This document shows positions 24,176 through 33,569 of a stretch of 64,000 nucleotides of DNA, one piece after another. The stretch is from Acidimicrobiales bacterium (GTDB lineage Bacteria > Actinomycetota > Acidimicrobiia > Acidimicrobiales > Iamiaceae). The stretch's first letter is position 1, and every line of letters begins with the position of its first letter. A program made the translations under genes and the position numbers. The notes below the pieces were generated by a model, which saw nothing but the letters and a program-made list of their open reading frames with translations, was not told the origin of the DNA and made no database searches. The stretch is taken from contig JAUJOW010000001.1 in NCBI GenBank assembly GCA_030447445.1, forward strand, positions 152,511 through 216,510, read 5' to 3'.

Positions 24176-26010
24176 TGCGATCGATCTCCCTGCTCTGGCG
24201 GTTGGTCGGGGCTCTCGCCCTGGCCGGGTTCGGCTTCGCCGTCGGCACCCATCCAGCGACCGCCGCACCGGCCCAGCCGAGCGGTGAGCGCATCCAACGC
24301 TTCGCCTCCACCGTCGACGTCGCCCGCGACGGCACGGTGACGGTCACCGAGGCGGTCACCTACGACTTCGCCGACACCCCCGACCGCCACGGGATCGAAC
24401 GGATCATTCCCGTCCGGTTCCCGTACGACGACGTCAAGGAGAACCACGACAGGATCACCCCCCTCGAGGTGGAGTCGGTCGAGGCCGACGCCGGCGCGCC
24501 CGCCGACTACGAGGTGAGAGGCGACGGCGACGACCGGACGATCCGCATCGGCGACGCCGACGTCGTCATCTCCGGCGTCCACACCTACGAGATCACCTAC
24601 CGGCTCACCGGCGTCCTCAACCACTTCGAGGACCACGAGGAGCTGTACCTCAACGTCACCGGTAACGGGTGGGAGGTGCCGATCGACTACGCCGTCGTCG
24701 AGGTCTCGGTGCCGGCACCGGTCGGCCGCATCGCCTGCTTCGCCGGACCGGTCCGGTCGAGCATCCCCTGCGACGAGGCCGAAGAGAACGAGGGTCGAGC
24801 CACCTTCTCGGCTCGGAACCTCGCCCCGAACGAGGGGCTGACCATCGTCGTCGGGTTCCCGACCGGTGTGATCGATCCCACCCCCTCACCGATCCTTCGG
24901 GAGCGGTGGACGGTGGGCCGGGCCTTCGCGGTGCGCCCCGACACCCTGGTCCCCGCCAGTGCGCTCACCGCCGCCGCCGTGGGCGGCTTCGCGCTGCTCC
25001 TCACCCGCGTGGGCCGGGACCGACGTTTCGCCGGGTCGCCCACCGACGTTGCCTTCGGCAACGTGTCGGGCGACAGCGAGCTGGCCCCGATCCGTGACCG
25101 CGACCCGGTCCCGGTCGAGTTCGTGCCCCCCGAGGGGCTGCGACCAGGACAGGTGGGCACCCTGATCGACGAGCAGGCCAACACCCTGGACGTCACGGCC
25201 ACGATCGTCGACCTGGCCGTGCGCGGCTACCTGCGGATCACCGAGGTCCCGAAGCAGGGTTGGCTGGGGTCCACCGACTGGGAGCTGACCTCGCTCAAGC
25301 CCGGCACCGGCCTGAAGCGGTACGAGAACACCCTGCTGACGGCCCTGTTCGCCACCGGTCCGCAGGTGAAGCTGTCGGACTTGAAGGGCACCTTCGCCAC
25401 CCACCTCAAGCAGGTGGCCGACGAGCTCTACGACGACATGCTGGCCAACGGCTGGTACCGCGACCGGCCCGACCGGACCCGGGCGAAGGCCGCCGCGCTC
25501 GCCGTGGCCGTCATCGTGGCCGGCATCGCCGTCACCGTGCTGCTCGCCCTGTTCACGAGCTACGGCCTGGTCGGCGTGCCGCTGGTGCTGTTCGGCTTGC
25601 TCCTCGTGTTCGCCCACCGGGCCTTCCCGTCCCGGACGGCCAAGGGCTACGCCGCCCTGCGGCGGGTGCGGGGGTTCAAGCGCTTCATCGACGAGTCGGA
25701 GAAGGAACGGGCCCGCTTCGCCGAGCAGCAACACCTGTTCTCGGAGTACCTGGGCTACGCCGTGGTGTTCGGCGCCGTGGACAAGTGGGCCCGGACCTTT
25801 GCCGGGATCGACGGTGAGCTGCCCACCGGGAACTGGTACGTCGGCGCCTACCCGTTCAACGTGATCACCTTTACCGGGGCGGTCAACGGGTTCACGGTGG
25901 CCACCTCCGGGACGATCTCCTCGGTGCCGGCCTCGAGCGGCGGGAGCGGCTTCGGTGGCGGCGGGTTCAGCGGGGGCGGCGTCGGGGGTGGGGGCGGCGG
26001 GTCCTGGTAG
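24175..26010 (+). CDS. DUF2207 family membrane protein
   Basis: 611 residues. Signal peptide to about residue 31 (ATAAPA), a beta-rich extracellular DUF2207 domain (FASTVDVARDGTVTVTEAVT, YEITYRLTGVLNHFEDHEEL), a membrane helix near 265, a cytoplasmic winged segment (LIDEQANTLDVTATIVDLA), two more helices near 440-480 and a Gly/Ser-rich tail GGGFSGGGVGGGGGGSW. The architecture is complete for the family, whose function is unknown. Coupled to the aldo-keto reductase upstream. Confidence 0.9.
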   Translation: MRSISLLWRLVGALALAGFGFAVGTHPATAAPAQPSGERIQRFASTVDVARDGTVTVTEAVTYDFADTPDRHGIERIIPVRFPYDDVKENHDRITPLEVESVEADAGAPADYEVRGDGDDRTIRIGDADVVISGVHTYEITYRLTGVLNHFEDHEELYLNVTGNGWEVPIDYAVVEVSVPAPVGRIACFAGPVRSSIPCDEAEENEGRATFSARNLAPNEGLTIVVGFPTGVIDPTPSPILRERWTVGRAFAVRPDTLVPASALTAAAVGGFALLLTRVGRDRRFAGSPTDVAFGNVSGDSELAPIRDRDPVPVEFVPPEGLRPGQVGTLIDEQANTLDVTATIVDLAVRGYLRITEVPKQGWLGSTDWELTSLKPGTGLKRYENTLLTALFATGPQVKLSDLKGTFATHLKQVADELYDDMLANGWYRDRPDRTRAKAAALAVAVIVAGIAVTVLLALFTSYGLVGVPLVLFGLLLVFAHRAFPSRTAKGYAALRRVRGFKRFIDESEKERARFAEQQHLFSEYLGYAVVFGAVDKWARTFAGIDGELPTGNWYVGAYPFNVITFTGAVNGFTVATSGTISSVPASSGGSGFGGGGFSGGGVGGGGGGSW

Positions 26011-26099
26011 CACCGGCTCCTCACCTCCGGCTCCTCGCCACTGGTGTCTACGCCTGGATCGAGGAGCGACCCGGCCCGGGGCGGCCCAACGCCGGCGCC

Positions 26100-26834
26100 G
26101 TGATCGACGCCAACGGCGTGACGGTCATCGACACATTGTGCGTCGCGTCGCAGTACGAGCCCTTCGCCGCCGCCGTCGACGCACTGGGTTTCCCCGTCCG
26201 GCGCATCGTGTTGACCGGCGACCACATCGAGTACGTCGGCGGCACCGTCCGCTTCGCCATGGCCGCCATCTACGGGTCGCCGGCGACGAGCGCCCACCTC
26301 GACCAGCCCCCGAGCCCGGGTATCTACCGCCGCCTGTTCCCCGACCTCGCTCACGAGTTCGACGAAGAGCTGCGCACCCGCCCGGTCAGCCACGTCGTCG
26401 CCGACGCCGTCGAGCTCACCCCGGCCCTCGTCGCGCTCCCCCTGGCCGGCCAGGCTCCCACCAACCTGGCCGTGCTGGTCCCCGAGGCCGACGTGCTCTT
26501 CGCGGGCGCACTGTGCAGCTTCGGCGTCGCTCCCCTGGCCTTCGACGGTGACCCCGCCGCCTGGGCCGAGACCCTCGAATCGCTCGTCGAGCTGGCGTCG
26601 GTGATCGTGCCCGGGCACGGGCCGGTGGGTGGGGCCGAGGAGGTGCGGGCCCTGCAGGGCTACCTCCGGGCCTGCGTCGACGCCGGCGGCGACCCGGGGC
26701 GGGTGCGGCCGGGCCCGTGGGACCGCTGGCCCGGCCGGCAGTGGGACCCGGTGAACGTCGAACGGGCGGCCATGCTCGCCGCCGGCGACACCCGGGTCCC
26801 CCCGTCGATGCTGCGGGCGGCCGGCCTGGCGTGA
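26100..26834 (+). CDS. Metallo-beta-lactamase-fold protein with a degenerate metal site
   Basis: 244 residues from GTG 26100. MBL-fold order is recognisable (NGVTVIDTLCVASQYEPF, RIVLTGDHIEYVGGT, FAGALCSFGVAPLAF, VIVPGHGPVGG), but the HxHxDH metal motif is reduced to LTGDHIEYVG, so metal hydrolase activity is doubtful. Upstream in the same frame GVYAWIEERPGPGRPNAGA looks like the natural N-terminus, yet no start codon precedes it back to the DUF2207 stop; the true start may be lost by an indel. Function unknown. Confidence 0.75.
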   Translation: MIDANGVTVIDTLCVASQYEPFAAAVDALGFPVRRIVLTGDHIEYVGGTVRFAMAAIYGSPATSAHLDQPPSPGIYRRLFPDLAHEFDEELRTRPVSHVVADAVELTPALVALPLAGQAPTNLAVLVPEADVLFAGALCSFGVAPLAFDGDPAAWAETLESLVELASVIVPGHGPVGGAEEVRALQGYLRACVDAGGDPGRVRPGPWDRWPGRQWDPVNVERAAMLAAGDTRVPPSMLRAAGLA

Positions 26835-26863
26835 CCGCAGCACCGCGCTCGTAGGGTGAGCCA

Positions 26864-28651
26864 GTGACCGAGACGGTGACCCCGGGGGTGCTCCGGCGCG
26901 GCGTCCGCCTGCTCGCCCACGCCGTGCGCACCCACCCCTGGCCGTTCGGCACCGCCCTCGCCGGCGCCACCCTCTTCGCCTTCATGTCGGTGGCCACGAC
27001 GATCGTGCTCGGACGGGTCACCGACCACCTCATCATCCCCGCCTTCCGCGACGGGGCCACCGGGAGCGCCGTGGTCGGGTCGGTGGTGGCCATCCTCCTC
27101 GTGGCCGCCCTGCGAGCCGTCGGCGTGGTCGCCCGGCGCTACTTCGGCGGCATGACCTCGTACCGGATGCAGGCCACGTGGCGCCGCCGCCTCACCGACA
27201 CCTACCTCGGGGTGCCGTTGTCGTTCCACCAGGCCCGGCCCACCGGGGAGCTCATGGCTCACGCCGACATGGACGTGGAGGCCGCCACCGACGTCATCAA
27301 CCCGGTGCCGTTCTCCATCAGCGCGGTGATCATCGCCGTGGTCGCCGTGGTCCGCCTCGCCTTCGTCGACCCGGTGCTCACCCTGATCGGCTTGACCCTG
27401 TTCCCCTTGCTGGCGGTCATGAACCGGGTCTACACCCGCCTCGTCGAGGAACCGGCCGCGCTCGTCCAGGCCCGGTTCGGTGACGTGGCCTCGGTGGCCC
27501 ACGAAAGCTTCGACGGTGCCCTGGTCGTGAAGACGCTCGGCCTGGCCACCCACGAGACCGGCCGCCTCGCCCGGACGGCCGACCGGTTGCGCGAGCAGCG
27601 CCTCCGGGTGGGACGGCTCCGAGCCTCCTTCGAGCCGGCCATCGACCTGCTGCCCAACGTCGGCATCATCGCCCTCCTCGGGTTCGGGTCGTGGCGGGTG
27701 TCGAACGGTGAGCTCACCACCGGCGACCTGGTCGAGGCCATGGCTCTGTTCGGGATCCTCAGCCTGCCGATGCGGGTGCTCGGCTACCTGCTCGAGGAGA
27801 TCCCCCGCGCCGTCGTGTCCGAGGCCCGCCTCCAGGAGGTGCTGGCCACCGACCCGACCCCGGCCCCGGACGCCGACACCGTGGCGAGCCTCGGCGACGG
27901 TCCCCTCGACGTCGAGGTCCGCGACGTCACCTACGGGCCCGGCGACGTGCCCGTGCTGCACGACCTGTCGTTCCGGGTCGCCCCGGGCGAGGTGGTGGCC
28001 CTCGTAGGGCCCACCGGTTCGGGCAAGAGCACCGTGTGCCACCTCCTCGCCGACCTGGCCGAGCCGTGGCAGGGCACGATCTCCGTCAGCGGTGTGGAGC
28101 TGTCTCGGGTGGCGCCCGCCGAGCGGCGCGACGCCGTCGCCCTCGTGTTCCAGGAGAGCTTCCTGTTCGCCGACACCGTCGAGGAGAACCTCACCCTCGG
28201 CCGGCCCGTCGACAGCGAGCGGGTGCGATGGGCCACCGAGGTGGCCAGGGCCGACGGCTTCGTCTCCGCCCTCCCCGATGGACCGGCCACCGTCCTGGGC
28301 GAGCGAGGAGTGACCCTGTCGGGCGGCCAGCGGCAGCGCCTGGCGCTGGCCCGGGCCCTGGTACGGCGTCCCCGGCTGCTCCTGCTCGACGACGCAACAG
28401 CCGCCGTGGACCCCCGGGTGGAACAGCAGATCCTGGCCCGCCTCAGAACCGAGCTCGACACCACGACCGTGGTGGTCGCGCACCGGGTCTCGACGATCGC
28501 CCTGGCCGACCGAGTGCTCTACATCGACGGGGGGCGCCTGGTGGCCGAGGGCACCCACAGCCAGCTCCTGGCCACGGTGCCCGGCTACGAGGCGCTCGTG
28601 CGGGCCTACGAGGACGACCTCGACGACGAGCTGGCCGAGGCGGAGGCATGA
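26864..28651 (+). CDS. ABC exporter subunit 1 (TMD-NBD half-transporter, degenerate Walker B)
   Basis: 595 residues from GTG 26864. Six membrane helices in residues 20-310, then a nucleotide-binding domain: Walker A GPTGSGKSTV, signature LSGGQRQRLALARAL, Walker B LLLLDDATAAVD with Asp in place of the catalytic Glu, H-loop VVAHRVST. It overlaps subunit 2 by ATGA. With the altered signature of subunit 2 this forms one non-catalytic ATP site, the pattern of heterodimeric exporters such as TM287/288 and LmrCD. Substrate unknown, possibly drug or lipid. Confidence 0.93.
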   Translation: MTETVTPGVLRRGVRLLAHAVRTHPWPFGTALAGATLFAFMSVATTIVLGRVTDHLIIPAFRDGATGSAVVGSVVAILLVAALRAVGVVARRYFGGMTSYRMQATWRRRLTDTYLGVPLSFHQARPTGELMAHADMDVEAATDVINPVPFSISAVIIAVVAVVRLAFVDPVLTLIGLTLFPLLAVMNRVYTRLVEEPAALVQARFGDVASVAHESFDGALVVKTLGLATHETGRLARTADRLREQRLRVGRLRASFEPAIDLLPNVGIIALLGFGSWRVSNGELTTGDLVEAMALFGILSLPMRVLGYLLEEIPRAVVSEARLQEVLATDPTPAPDADTVASLGDGPLDVEVRDVTYGPGDVPVLHDLSFRVAPGEVVALVGPTGSGKSTVCHLLADLAEPWQGTISVSGVELSRVAPAERRDAVALVFQESFLFADTVEENLTLGRPVDSERVRWATEVARADGFVSALPDGPATVLGERGVTLSGGQRQRLALARALVRRPRLLLLDDATAAVDPRVEQQILARLRTELDTTTVVVAHRVSTIALADRVLYIDGGRLVAEGTHSQLLATVPGYEALVRAYEDDLDDELAEAEA

Positions 28652-30576
28652 CCTCCACGCAGCGAAGGCCCCACGAGCTCCCCCGCGAGGTGCCCGCCGA
28701 GGAACCCGTCCACGGAGCCGACGGCGGCTCGATCGTCGGTCCCGGCCCTCCCGTCGAGGACGACCTGCCCGTCACCGGCGCCCTCGCCGACGCCGGGGCC
28801 GTCGAGGTGCTCCGTCGAGGCCTCGCCGTGAGCCCCGAGCTCAAGGTCGGCATCGCCTTCACCGCTCTCATGGCCCTCGCCACCGCCGTCGGCAAGATCG
28901 CCGTGCCCGTGCTCATCCAGCAGGCCCTCGACCGAGGGGTGCTCGCCCCCGACGGCTTCGACGGCCGTTTCGTGGCCACAGCCTGCATCGCCACCTCCGT
29001 GCTGGTGCTGGTGCTCTACGGCGTGAGCCGGCTCACCTACCGCCGCCTGGTCCTGGCCGCCGAGAACACGCTCTACGGGCTGCGGGTCCGGGTCTTCGCG
29101 CACATCCACGCCCTCGCCATCGCCGACCACGAGGACACCCGGCGAGGCGTGCTCGTGTCCCGCGTCACGAGCGACATCGAGACCCTCGCCCGGTTCGCCG
29201 AGTGGGGAGCGGTGGCCTGGATGGTCAACGGCACCGTCATCGTCGGAGTGCTCGTGGTGATGTTCGTGTACTCCTGGCCCCTCGCCCTCGTCACCACCGC
29301 CATCTTCTTGCCCCTCACCGTCGCGTTGCGGGCGCTGCAACGGCGCCAGCTCGCCGCCTACGACACGGTGCGGACCAGGGTGTCCGAGACGCTCTCGGAG
29401 TTCGCCGAGAGCATCGGCGGCGCCGGCGTCATCCGGGCCTACGGCCTCGACCACCGGGCTCGGCGACGCCTCCACGACGTCATCGACCGCCAGTACCGCA
29501 GCGAGGTGAAGGCGGCGAAGTACTTCGCCGTCATCTTCCCCCTCGGCGACCTCTTCGGGGCCGTCGCCCTGGCGGCGGTGGCGGCGATCGGCGCCTGGTA
29601 CGGGCCGGGCTGGGGCCTCGGAGCCGGGGAGCTCATCGCCTTCCTGTTCCTGGTCAGCCTCGTGCTCACCCCGATCGCCGAGATCGGCGAGGTGCTGGAC
29701 CAGACCCAGACCGCCATCGCCGGCTGGCGCAAGGTGCTGTCGGTACTCGACGTGCCGATCGACGTGGACGAGCGGCGCTCGGGCATCGACCTTCCTGCCG
29801 GGCCGCTGGCCGTCGCCGTCGAGGAGGTCGAGTTCTCCTACCGCCGGGGCGATCGGGTGCTGCGCGACATCGACGTCGACATCCCGGCGGGCACCTCGGT
29901 GGCAGTCGTGGGCGAGACCGGTTCGGGCAAGACCACCTTCGCCAAGCTCCTGTGCCGCCTCGCCGACCCCACCGTCGGCCGGATCCTCGTGGGCGGCGTC
30001 GACCTGCGCGACGTCGACCCGAACGCCCGGCTGCGGGCCATCCGGCTGGTCCCCCAGGACGGGTTCCTGTTCGACGCCACCCTGCGCGAGAACCTCCGGG
30101 CCGGGCGCCTCGACGCCAGCGACCACGATCTCGACGCCGCCGTCGACGTCCTCGGGCTGCGCTGGTGGGTGGACCGCTTGCCCGAAGGCCTCGACACCGC
30201 GGTCGGTGAGCGGGGCAGCGGGCTCTCCGTCGGCGAGCGCCAGCTCGTGGCCCTGGTGAGGGCCGAGCTCACCGATCCGGGCCTGCTCATACTCGACGAG
30301 GCCACGAGCGCCGTGGATCCCGAGACCGAACAGGCGCTGGCCGACGCCCTCGGACACCTGGCCGAGGACCGGACCACGGTGAGCATCGCCCACCGCCTCT
30401 CCACCGCCGAGCGGGCCGACCTCGTGCTCGTGTTCGACGGCGGTCGGCTGGTCGAGCGGGGATCCCACGCCGGCCTCGTCGCCGCCGGGGGCGTCTACGC
30501 CCGCCTCTACCGGAGCTGGCTCGGTACATCCGGGTTCCAGTGGAGATTGATTGAAACGATACGAGGAGAGATGTAG
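28648..30576 (+). CDS. ABC exporter subunit 2 (TMD-NBD half-transporter, consensus Walker B)
   Basis: 642 residues from ATG 28648; the track start at 28036 is over-extended into subunit 1. A hydrophilic N-terminus of about 60 residues precedes six helices. NBD: GETGSGKTTF, signature LSVGERQLVALVRAE (altered from LSGGQ), Walker B LLILDEATSAVD with catalytic Glu, H-loop SIAHRLST. Its intact Walker B pairs with the intact signature of subunit 1, giving the single hydrolytic site. Translational coupling supports a heterodimer. Confidence 0.93.
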   Translation: MTSTQRRPHELPREVPAEEPVHGADGGSIVGPGPPVEDDLPVTGALADAGAVEVLRRGLAVSPELKVGIAFTALMALATAVGKIAVPVLIQQALDRGVLAPDGFDGRFVATACIATSVLVLVLYGVSRLTYRRLVLAAENTLYGLRVRVFAHIHALAIADHEDTRRGVLVSRVTSDIETLARFAEWGAVAWMVNGTVIVGVLVVMFVYSWPLALVTTAIFLPLTVALRALQRRQLAAYDTVRTRVSETLSEFAESIGGAGVIRAYGLDHRARRRLHDVIDRQYRSEVKAAKYFAVIFPLGDLFGAVALAAVAAIGAWYGPGWGLGAGELIAFLFLVSLVLTPIAEIGEVLDQTQTAIAGWRKVLSVLDVPIDVDERRSGIDLPAGPLAVAVEEVEFSYRRGDRVLRDIDVDIPAGTSVAVVGETGSGKTTFAKLLCRLADPTVGRILVGGVDLRDVDPNARLRAIRLVPQDGFLFDATLRENLRAGRLDASDHDLDAAVDVLGLRWWVDRLPEGLDTAVGERGSGLSVGERQLVALVRAELTDPGLLILDEATSAVDPETEQALADALGHLAEDRTTVSIAHRLSTAERADLVLVFDGGRLVERGSHAGLVAAGGVYARLYRSWLGTSGFQWRLIETIRGEM

Positions 30577-30586
30577 CGTCACCTCT

Positions 30587-30862
30587 GTGACCGGCCCGCT
30601 GCACCGCTTCCGAGCCCACCTCGCCAACGGGGACGGCCCTGCCGCCGCCGCCGCCCTCGCTGACGCCGACCTGACCACCGCCGACCTCGCCGCCCTGCTC
30701 GACCTCGTGGTGGCCGACTCATCGGAGCACCTCTCGGCCCACCGGCCCCTGACCTCCCCCCTCCACCGGTCAGCCGCCGAGAGGTCCCCGTGCCCACCAC
30801 CGCCCGCGCCGTCCCCACCCGCCTCCTCGCCTTTGCCACCGGATCCCGAGCGCACAGCCTGA
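30587..30862 (+). CDS. Small hypothetical protein (doubtful)
   Basis: GTG 30587 could start about 91 residues: LHRFRAHLANGDGPAAAAAL, a helical segment TTADLAALLDLVVAD, then a Pro-rich end overlapping the next gene. It may be the displaced N-terminus of the gene at 30790, reached by a frameshift. No family recognised. Confidence 0.3.
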   Translation: MTGPLHRFRAHLANGDGPAAAAALADADLTTADLAALLDLVVADSSEHLSAHRPLTSPLHRSAAERSPCPPPPAPSPPASSPLPPDPERTA

Positions 30863-31854
30863 GCCAACGCTCCGACGCCGGGGAGCTCCAAGCCGCCCTC
30901 GCCCCCTTGCGGCTCTCCCTCAACGCCGGCATCGGCGTCCCACCGCCCCTCGAGGCCCACCTCGGCGACCTCGTCGATCGGTGGGAGGCCCTCGAGGACC
31001 ACGTCGAAGCGGTGGCCCGAGCCTTCCACACCGCCGATCGGCACGGCCTGCTCCCACCCCTGGTGGGCGACGCCGTGCGGTGGGTTGTCGATCAGGCCGA
31101 CGACGTCGGCCTCGTGAGGCACCTCCGCCCCCCGCTGTGGATGCTGGTCACCGGCGCTGTACCGCCGGTGCTGGCCCGCTTCCCCAAGACCGTTCGCACC
31201 GCCGGGGGGCGGCTGATCCCCGCCATCTCGCTGGGGTTCACCGCTGCCGCCATGCTGGAGGACCTCGGCGTCGTGGTGAACCAGGGGAACCCGGCCCGGG
31301 CCTTCGGGGACCGAGGCACGAACTACGTAGCCGACGTGGCCGAGGTCCAGTTCGACCTGGCTCTCGGCGCCTTCACCGCTCGGCCGCACCTGGTCACCGC
31401 CGCCGTCGCCCTCGGCGCTGGGGTGAACTGGGGCAACTGGAAGACCTTCGACGAGCGTCGGCGAGCGGCCGGGCGGGTGGTGGAGACCCTCGACCGAGCC
31501 CAGGACGACGTCCGGGACGAAGCCCGCGACGTGGTCACCGGCGTCATCGACGCCGCCCGGGGCGCCTTGGGCGGTGCCGGGCGGGCCCATCCGACCTTGG
31601 TGCCTCCCTGGTTCGATCCCGTCCTCGACGCCGCTGAGGAGGTCGTGGAAGGGGCCGACGAGGCGATCGACGAGGCCGTCGGGCAGGTCCGGGACACCAC
31701 CGAAGAGGTGACCGAGACCTTCGCCGAGGCCGTGAAGGTGAGCCTCGAGGCCGGTGCGGAGGTGGCCGACGAGGCGATCGAGGGCGTCGGGCGCACCGCC
31801 GTCGCCGTCGGGACCGGGGCGAAGGAGGTCTGGGACACCCTGTCGGGCGACTGA
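30790..31854 (+). CDS. Hypothetical protein with amphipathic C-terminal helix
   Basis: 354 residues, no recognised domain. The N-terminal two-thirds is mixed and includes APLRLSLNAGIGVPPPLEAH and FTAAAMLEDLGVVVNQGN; the C-terminal 90 residues form a charged amphipathic helix (DEAIDEAVGQVRDTTEEVTE) of the kind seen in apolipoprotein-like or coiled-coil proteins. No signal peptide, no clear membrane helix. Codon usage fits the neighbours. It lies between the ABC exporter and mutM on the same strand. Confidence 0.65.
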   Translation: MPTTARAVPTRLLAFATGSRAHSLSQRSDAGELQAALAPLRLSLNAGIGVPPPLEAHLGDLVDRWEALEDHVEAVARAFHTADRHGLLPPLVGDAVRWVVDQADDVGLVRHLRPPLWMLVTGAVPPVLARFPKTVRTAGGRLIPAISLGFTAAAMLEDLGVVVNQGNPARAFGDRGTNYVADVAEVQFDLALGAFTARPHLVTAAVALGAGVNWGNWKTFDERRRAAGRVVETLDRAQDDVRDEARDVVTGVIDAARGALGGAGRAHPTLVPPWFDPVLDAAEEVVEGADEAIDEAVGQVRDTTEEVTETFAEAVKVSLEAGAEVADEAIEGVGRTAVAVGTGAKEVWDTLSGD

Positions 31855-31885
31855 CCCCAGGTGGGCCACCGGTACCGTGCCCGGC

Positions 31886-32755
31886 GTGCCGGAGCTGCCC
31901 GAGGTCGAGACCATCCGGCGCCAGCTCACCCCCCTCCTCACCGGTCGCCGGGTGGTGCGGGTCGAGGCCCACCCCTCGGCGAAGTTCTCACCGGCCGCCG
32001 CCGCCGTCGGCGCCACCGTCACCGGCGTCGACCGGCGGGGGAAGTACCTCCTGTGGGCGCTGGGAGACGGTCGCGAGCTGATCGTGCACCTCGGCATGAC
32101 CGGCGTGCTGCGACCGGCCGAGGCGGCGGCGGCGGCCGACCCCTACGTCCGGGCCCGTTGGCACCTCGACGACGGTGGCGCCCTCGAGCTGCGGGACGTC
32201 CGTCGGTTCGGTCGCATCGCCGTCGTCCAGACCGGCCACTACGCCGCCCTCCCCACCCTGCATCGACTCGGACCCGAGCCCTTCGACGCCGCCTTCACCC
32301 CGGAGGGGCTGTGGCGGGCGATGGGCGCCAGCTCGGTTCGGGTCAAGACCCAGCTGCTCGGCCAGCGGGCGGTGGCTGGGGTGGGCAACATCTACGCCGA
32401 CGAGGCCTTGTGGCGAGCGGCCGTCGATCCGGCCGCTCGGCGCATCACCCGGGCGCAGGCGGCGGCGCTGCACGGGGCCGTCCGCGAGGTGCTCGCCGCC
32501 GGCATCGCCCACGGGGGGACGACCCTGCGGGACTACCGGACCCCGGCCGGCGGGACTGGCGGCAACCAGCACCACCTCGCCTGCTATGGCCGGGCCGGGC
32601 AGGCCTGCCGCCGTTGCGGGACGCTGCTGCGACGGCGGCTGGTGGACGGCCGCGGCACCACCTGGTGCGGGAGCTGCCAATCCCGTCGGTCGCCCGCCCG
32701 CGGCGGCGCCGCCAACCAGAGCCTCTATGGTCAGCCCATGAGTGGGCAGCCATGA
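31886..32755 (+). CDS. mutM: Formamidopyrimidine-DNA glycosylase
   Basis: 289 residues from GTG 31886 (VPELPEVETIRRQL), matching the processed PELPEVE N-terminus with catalytic Pro and Glu. LIVHLGMTG carries the lesion-contact strand, LRDVRRFGRI the Arg loop, GQRAVAGVGNIYADEALW the helix-two-turn-helix, and ACRRCG...WCGSCQ the full four-Cys zinc finger. Removes 8-oxoguanine and Fapy lesions and nicks the strand. Overlaps the following SDR gene by ATGA. A second family member with an atypical zinc finger lies at 11570. Confidence 0.95.
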   Translation: MPELPEVETIRRQLTPLLTGRRVVRVEAHPSAKFSPAAAAVGATVTGVDRRGKYLLWALGDGRELIVHLGMTGVLRPAEAAAAADPYVRARWHLDDGGALELRDVRRFGRIAVVQTGHYAALPTLHRLGPEPFDAAFTPEGLWRAMGASSVRVKTQLLGQRAVAGVGNIYADEALWRAAVDPAARRITRAQAAALHGAVREVLAAGIAHGGTTLRDYRTPAGGTGGNQHHLACYGRAGQACRRCGTLLRRRLVDGRGTTWCGSCQSRRSPARGGAANQSLYGQPMSGQP

Positions 32756-33519
32756 GCGACCTGTTCTCCGTCGAGGGCAAGGTGGCCCTCGTCACCGGCG
32801 GCTCCCGCGGCATTGGCCTGATGATCGCCCGTGGCTTCGTCGAAGCCGGGTCCCGGGTCTACGTCTCGTCCCGCAAGGCCGACGCCTGCGAGGAGGTCGC
32901 CGCCGAGCTGTCCAAGGTCGGGACGTGCGCCGCCCTAGCGGCCAACCTGGCCACCGAGGACGCATGCCGTCGCCTCGCCGCCGAGGTGGCCGACCGGGAG
33001 GACCGCCTCCACGTCCTGGTCAACAACGCCGGCGCCACCTGGGGGGCGCCCATCGACGACTTCGACGATGCCGCCTGGGACCGGGTGCTCGACCTGAACG
33101 TGAAGGGCGTGTTCCACCTCACCCGGTTCCTGCGCCCTACCCTCGAAGCCGCCGCCACCGGCGACGATCCCGCCCGGGTCATCAACATCGGCTCCATCGA
33201 CGGCATCCGCACGCCGGTCCTGGAGACGTACTCGTACTCGGCCAGCAAGGCCGCCGTGCACCAGCTCACCCGCCACCTGGCCCGCCGCCTCGCCCCCCGG
33301 ATCACGGTCAACGCCGTGGCCCCCGGCCCGTTCGAGTCCAAGATGATGGCGGCCACGCTCGAGGCCTTCGGCGACGAGATCGCCGCCAGCGCCCCGATGC
33401 AGCGCATCGGCCGCCCCGACGACATGGTCGGCGTGACCCGCTACCTCGCCTCGAGAGCCGGTGCCTACCTCACCGGCGCCGTGATCCCCGTCGACGGCGG
33501 CATCGCCGCCACCGCATGA
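32752..33519 (+). CDS. Short-chain dehydrogenase/reductase
   Basis: 255 residues from ATG 32752. Classical SDR: cofactor motif TGGSRGIG, NNAGATWG, INIGSIDGI with catalytic Ser, and YSYSASKAAVHQL with Tyr and Lys; the C-terminus ends in VIPVDGGIAATA. The Arg after the first Ser and SSRKAD at the end of strand 2 suggest NADP(H). Substrate unknown; the sequence resembles gluconate-5-dehydrogenase or 3-oxoacyl-ACP-reductase-like groups. Translationally coupled to mutM. Confidence 0.92.
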   Translation: MSDLFSVEGKVALVTGGSRGIGLMIARGFVEAGSRVYVSSRKADACEEVAAELSKVGTCAALAANLATEDACRRLAAEVADREDRLHVLVNNAGATWGAPIDDFDDAAWDRVLDLNVKGVFHLTRFLRPTLEAAATGDDPARVINIGSIDGIRTPVLETYSYSASKAAVHQLTRHLARRLAPRITVNAVAPGPFESKMMAATLEAFGDEIAASAPMQRIGRPDDMVGVTRYLASRAGAYLTGAVIPVDGGIAATA

Positions 33520-33569
33520 GCCGGCCGCGATGAGGGAGCCCTGATGAGAGCAGAGACCAGGGAGCACCG

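Noticed and set aside
30541-30575. ATTGATTGAAACG, like the end of a CRISPR repeat
   Set aside because: Single occurrence, no repeats or spacers around it; it is the end of the ABC exporter gene.
28606-32097. 1163-residue minus-strand ORF
   Set aside because: It is antisense to the ABC exporter, hypothetical and mutM genes; its sequence is Gly/Glu/His-rich low complexity typical of the shadow frame of high-GC genes.
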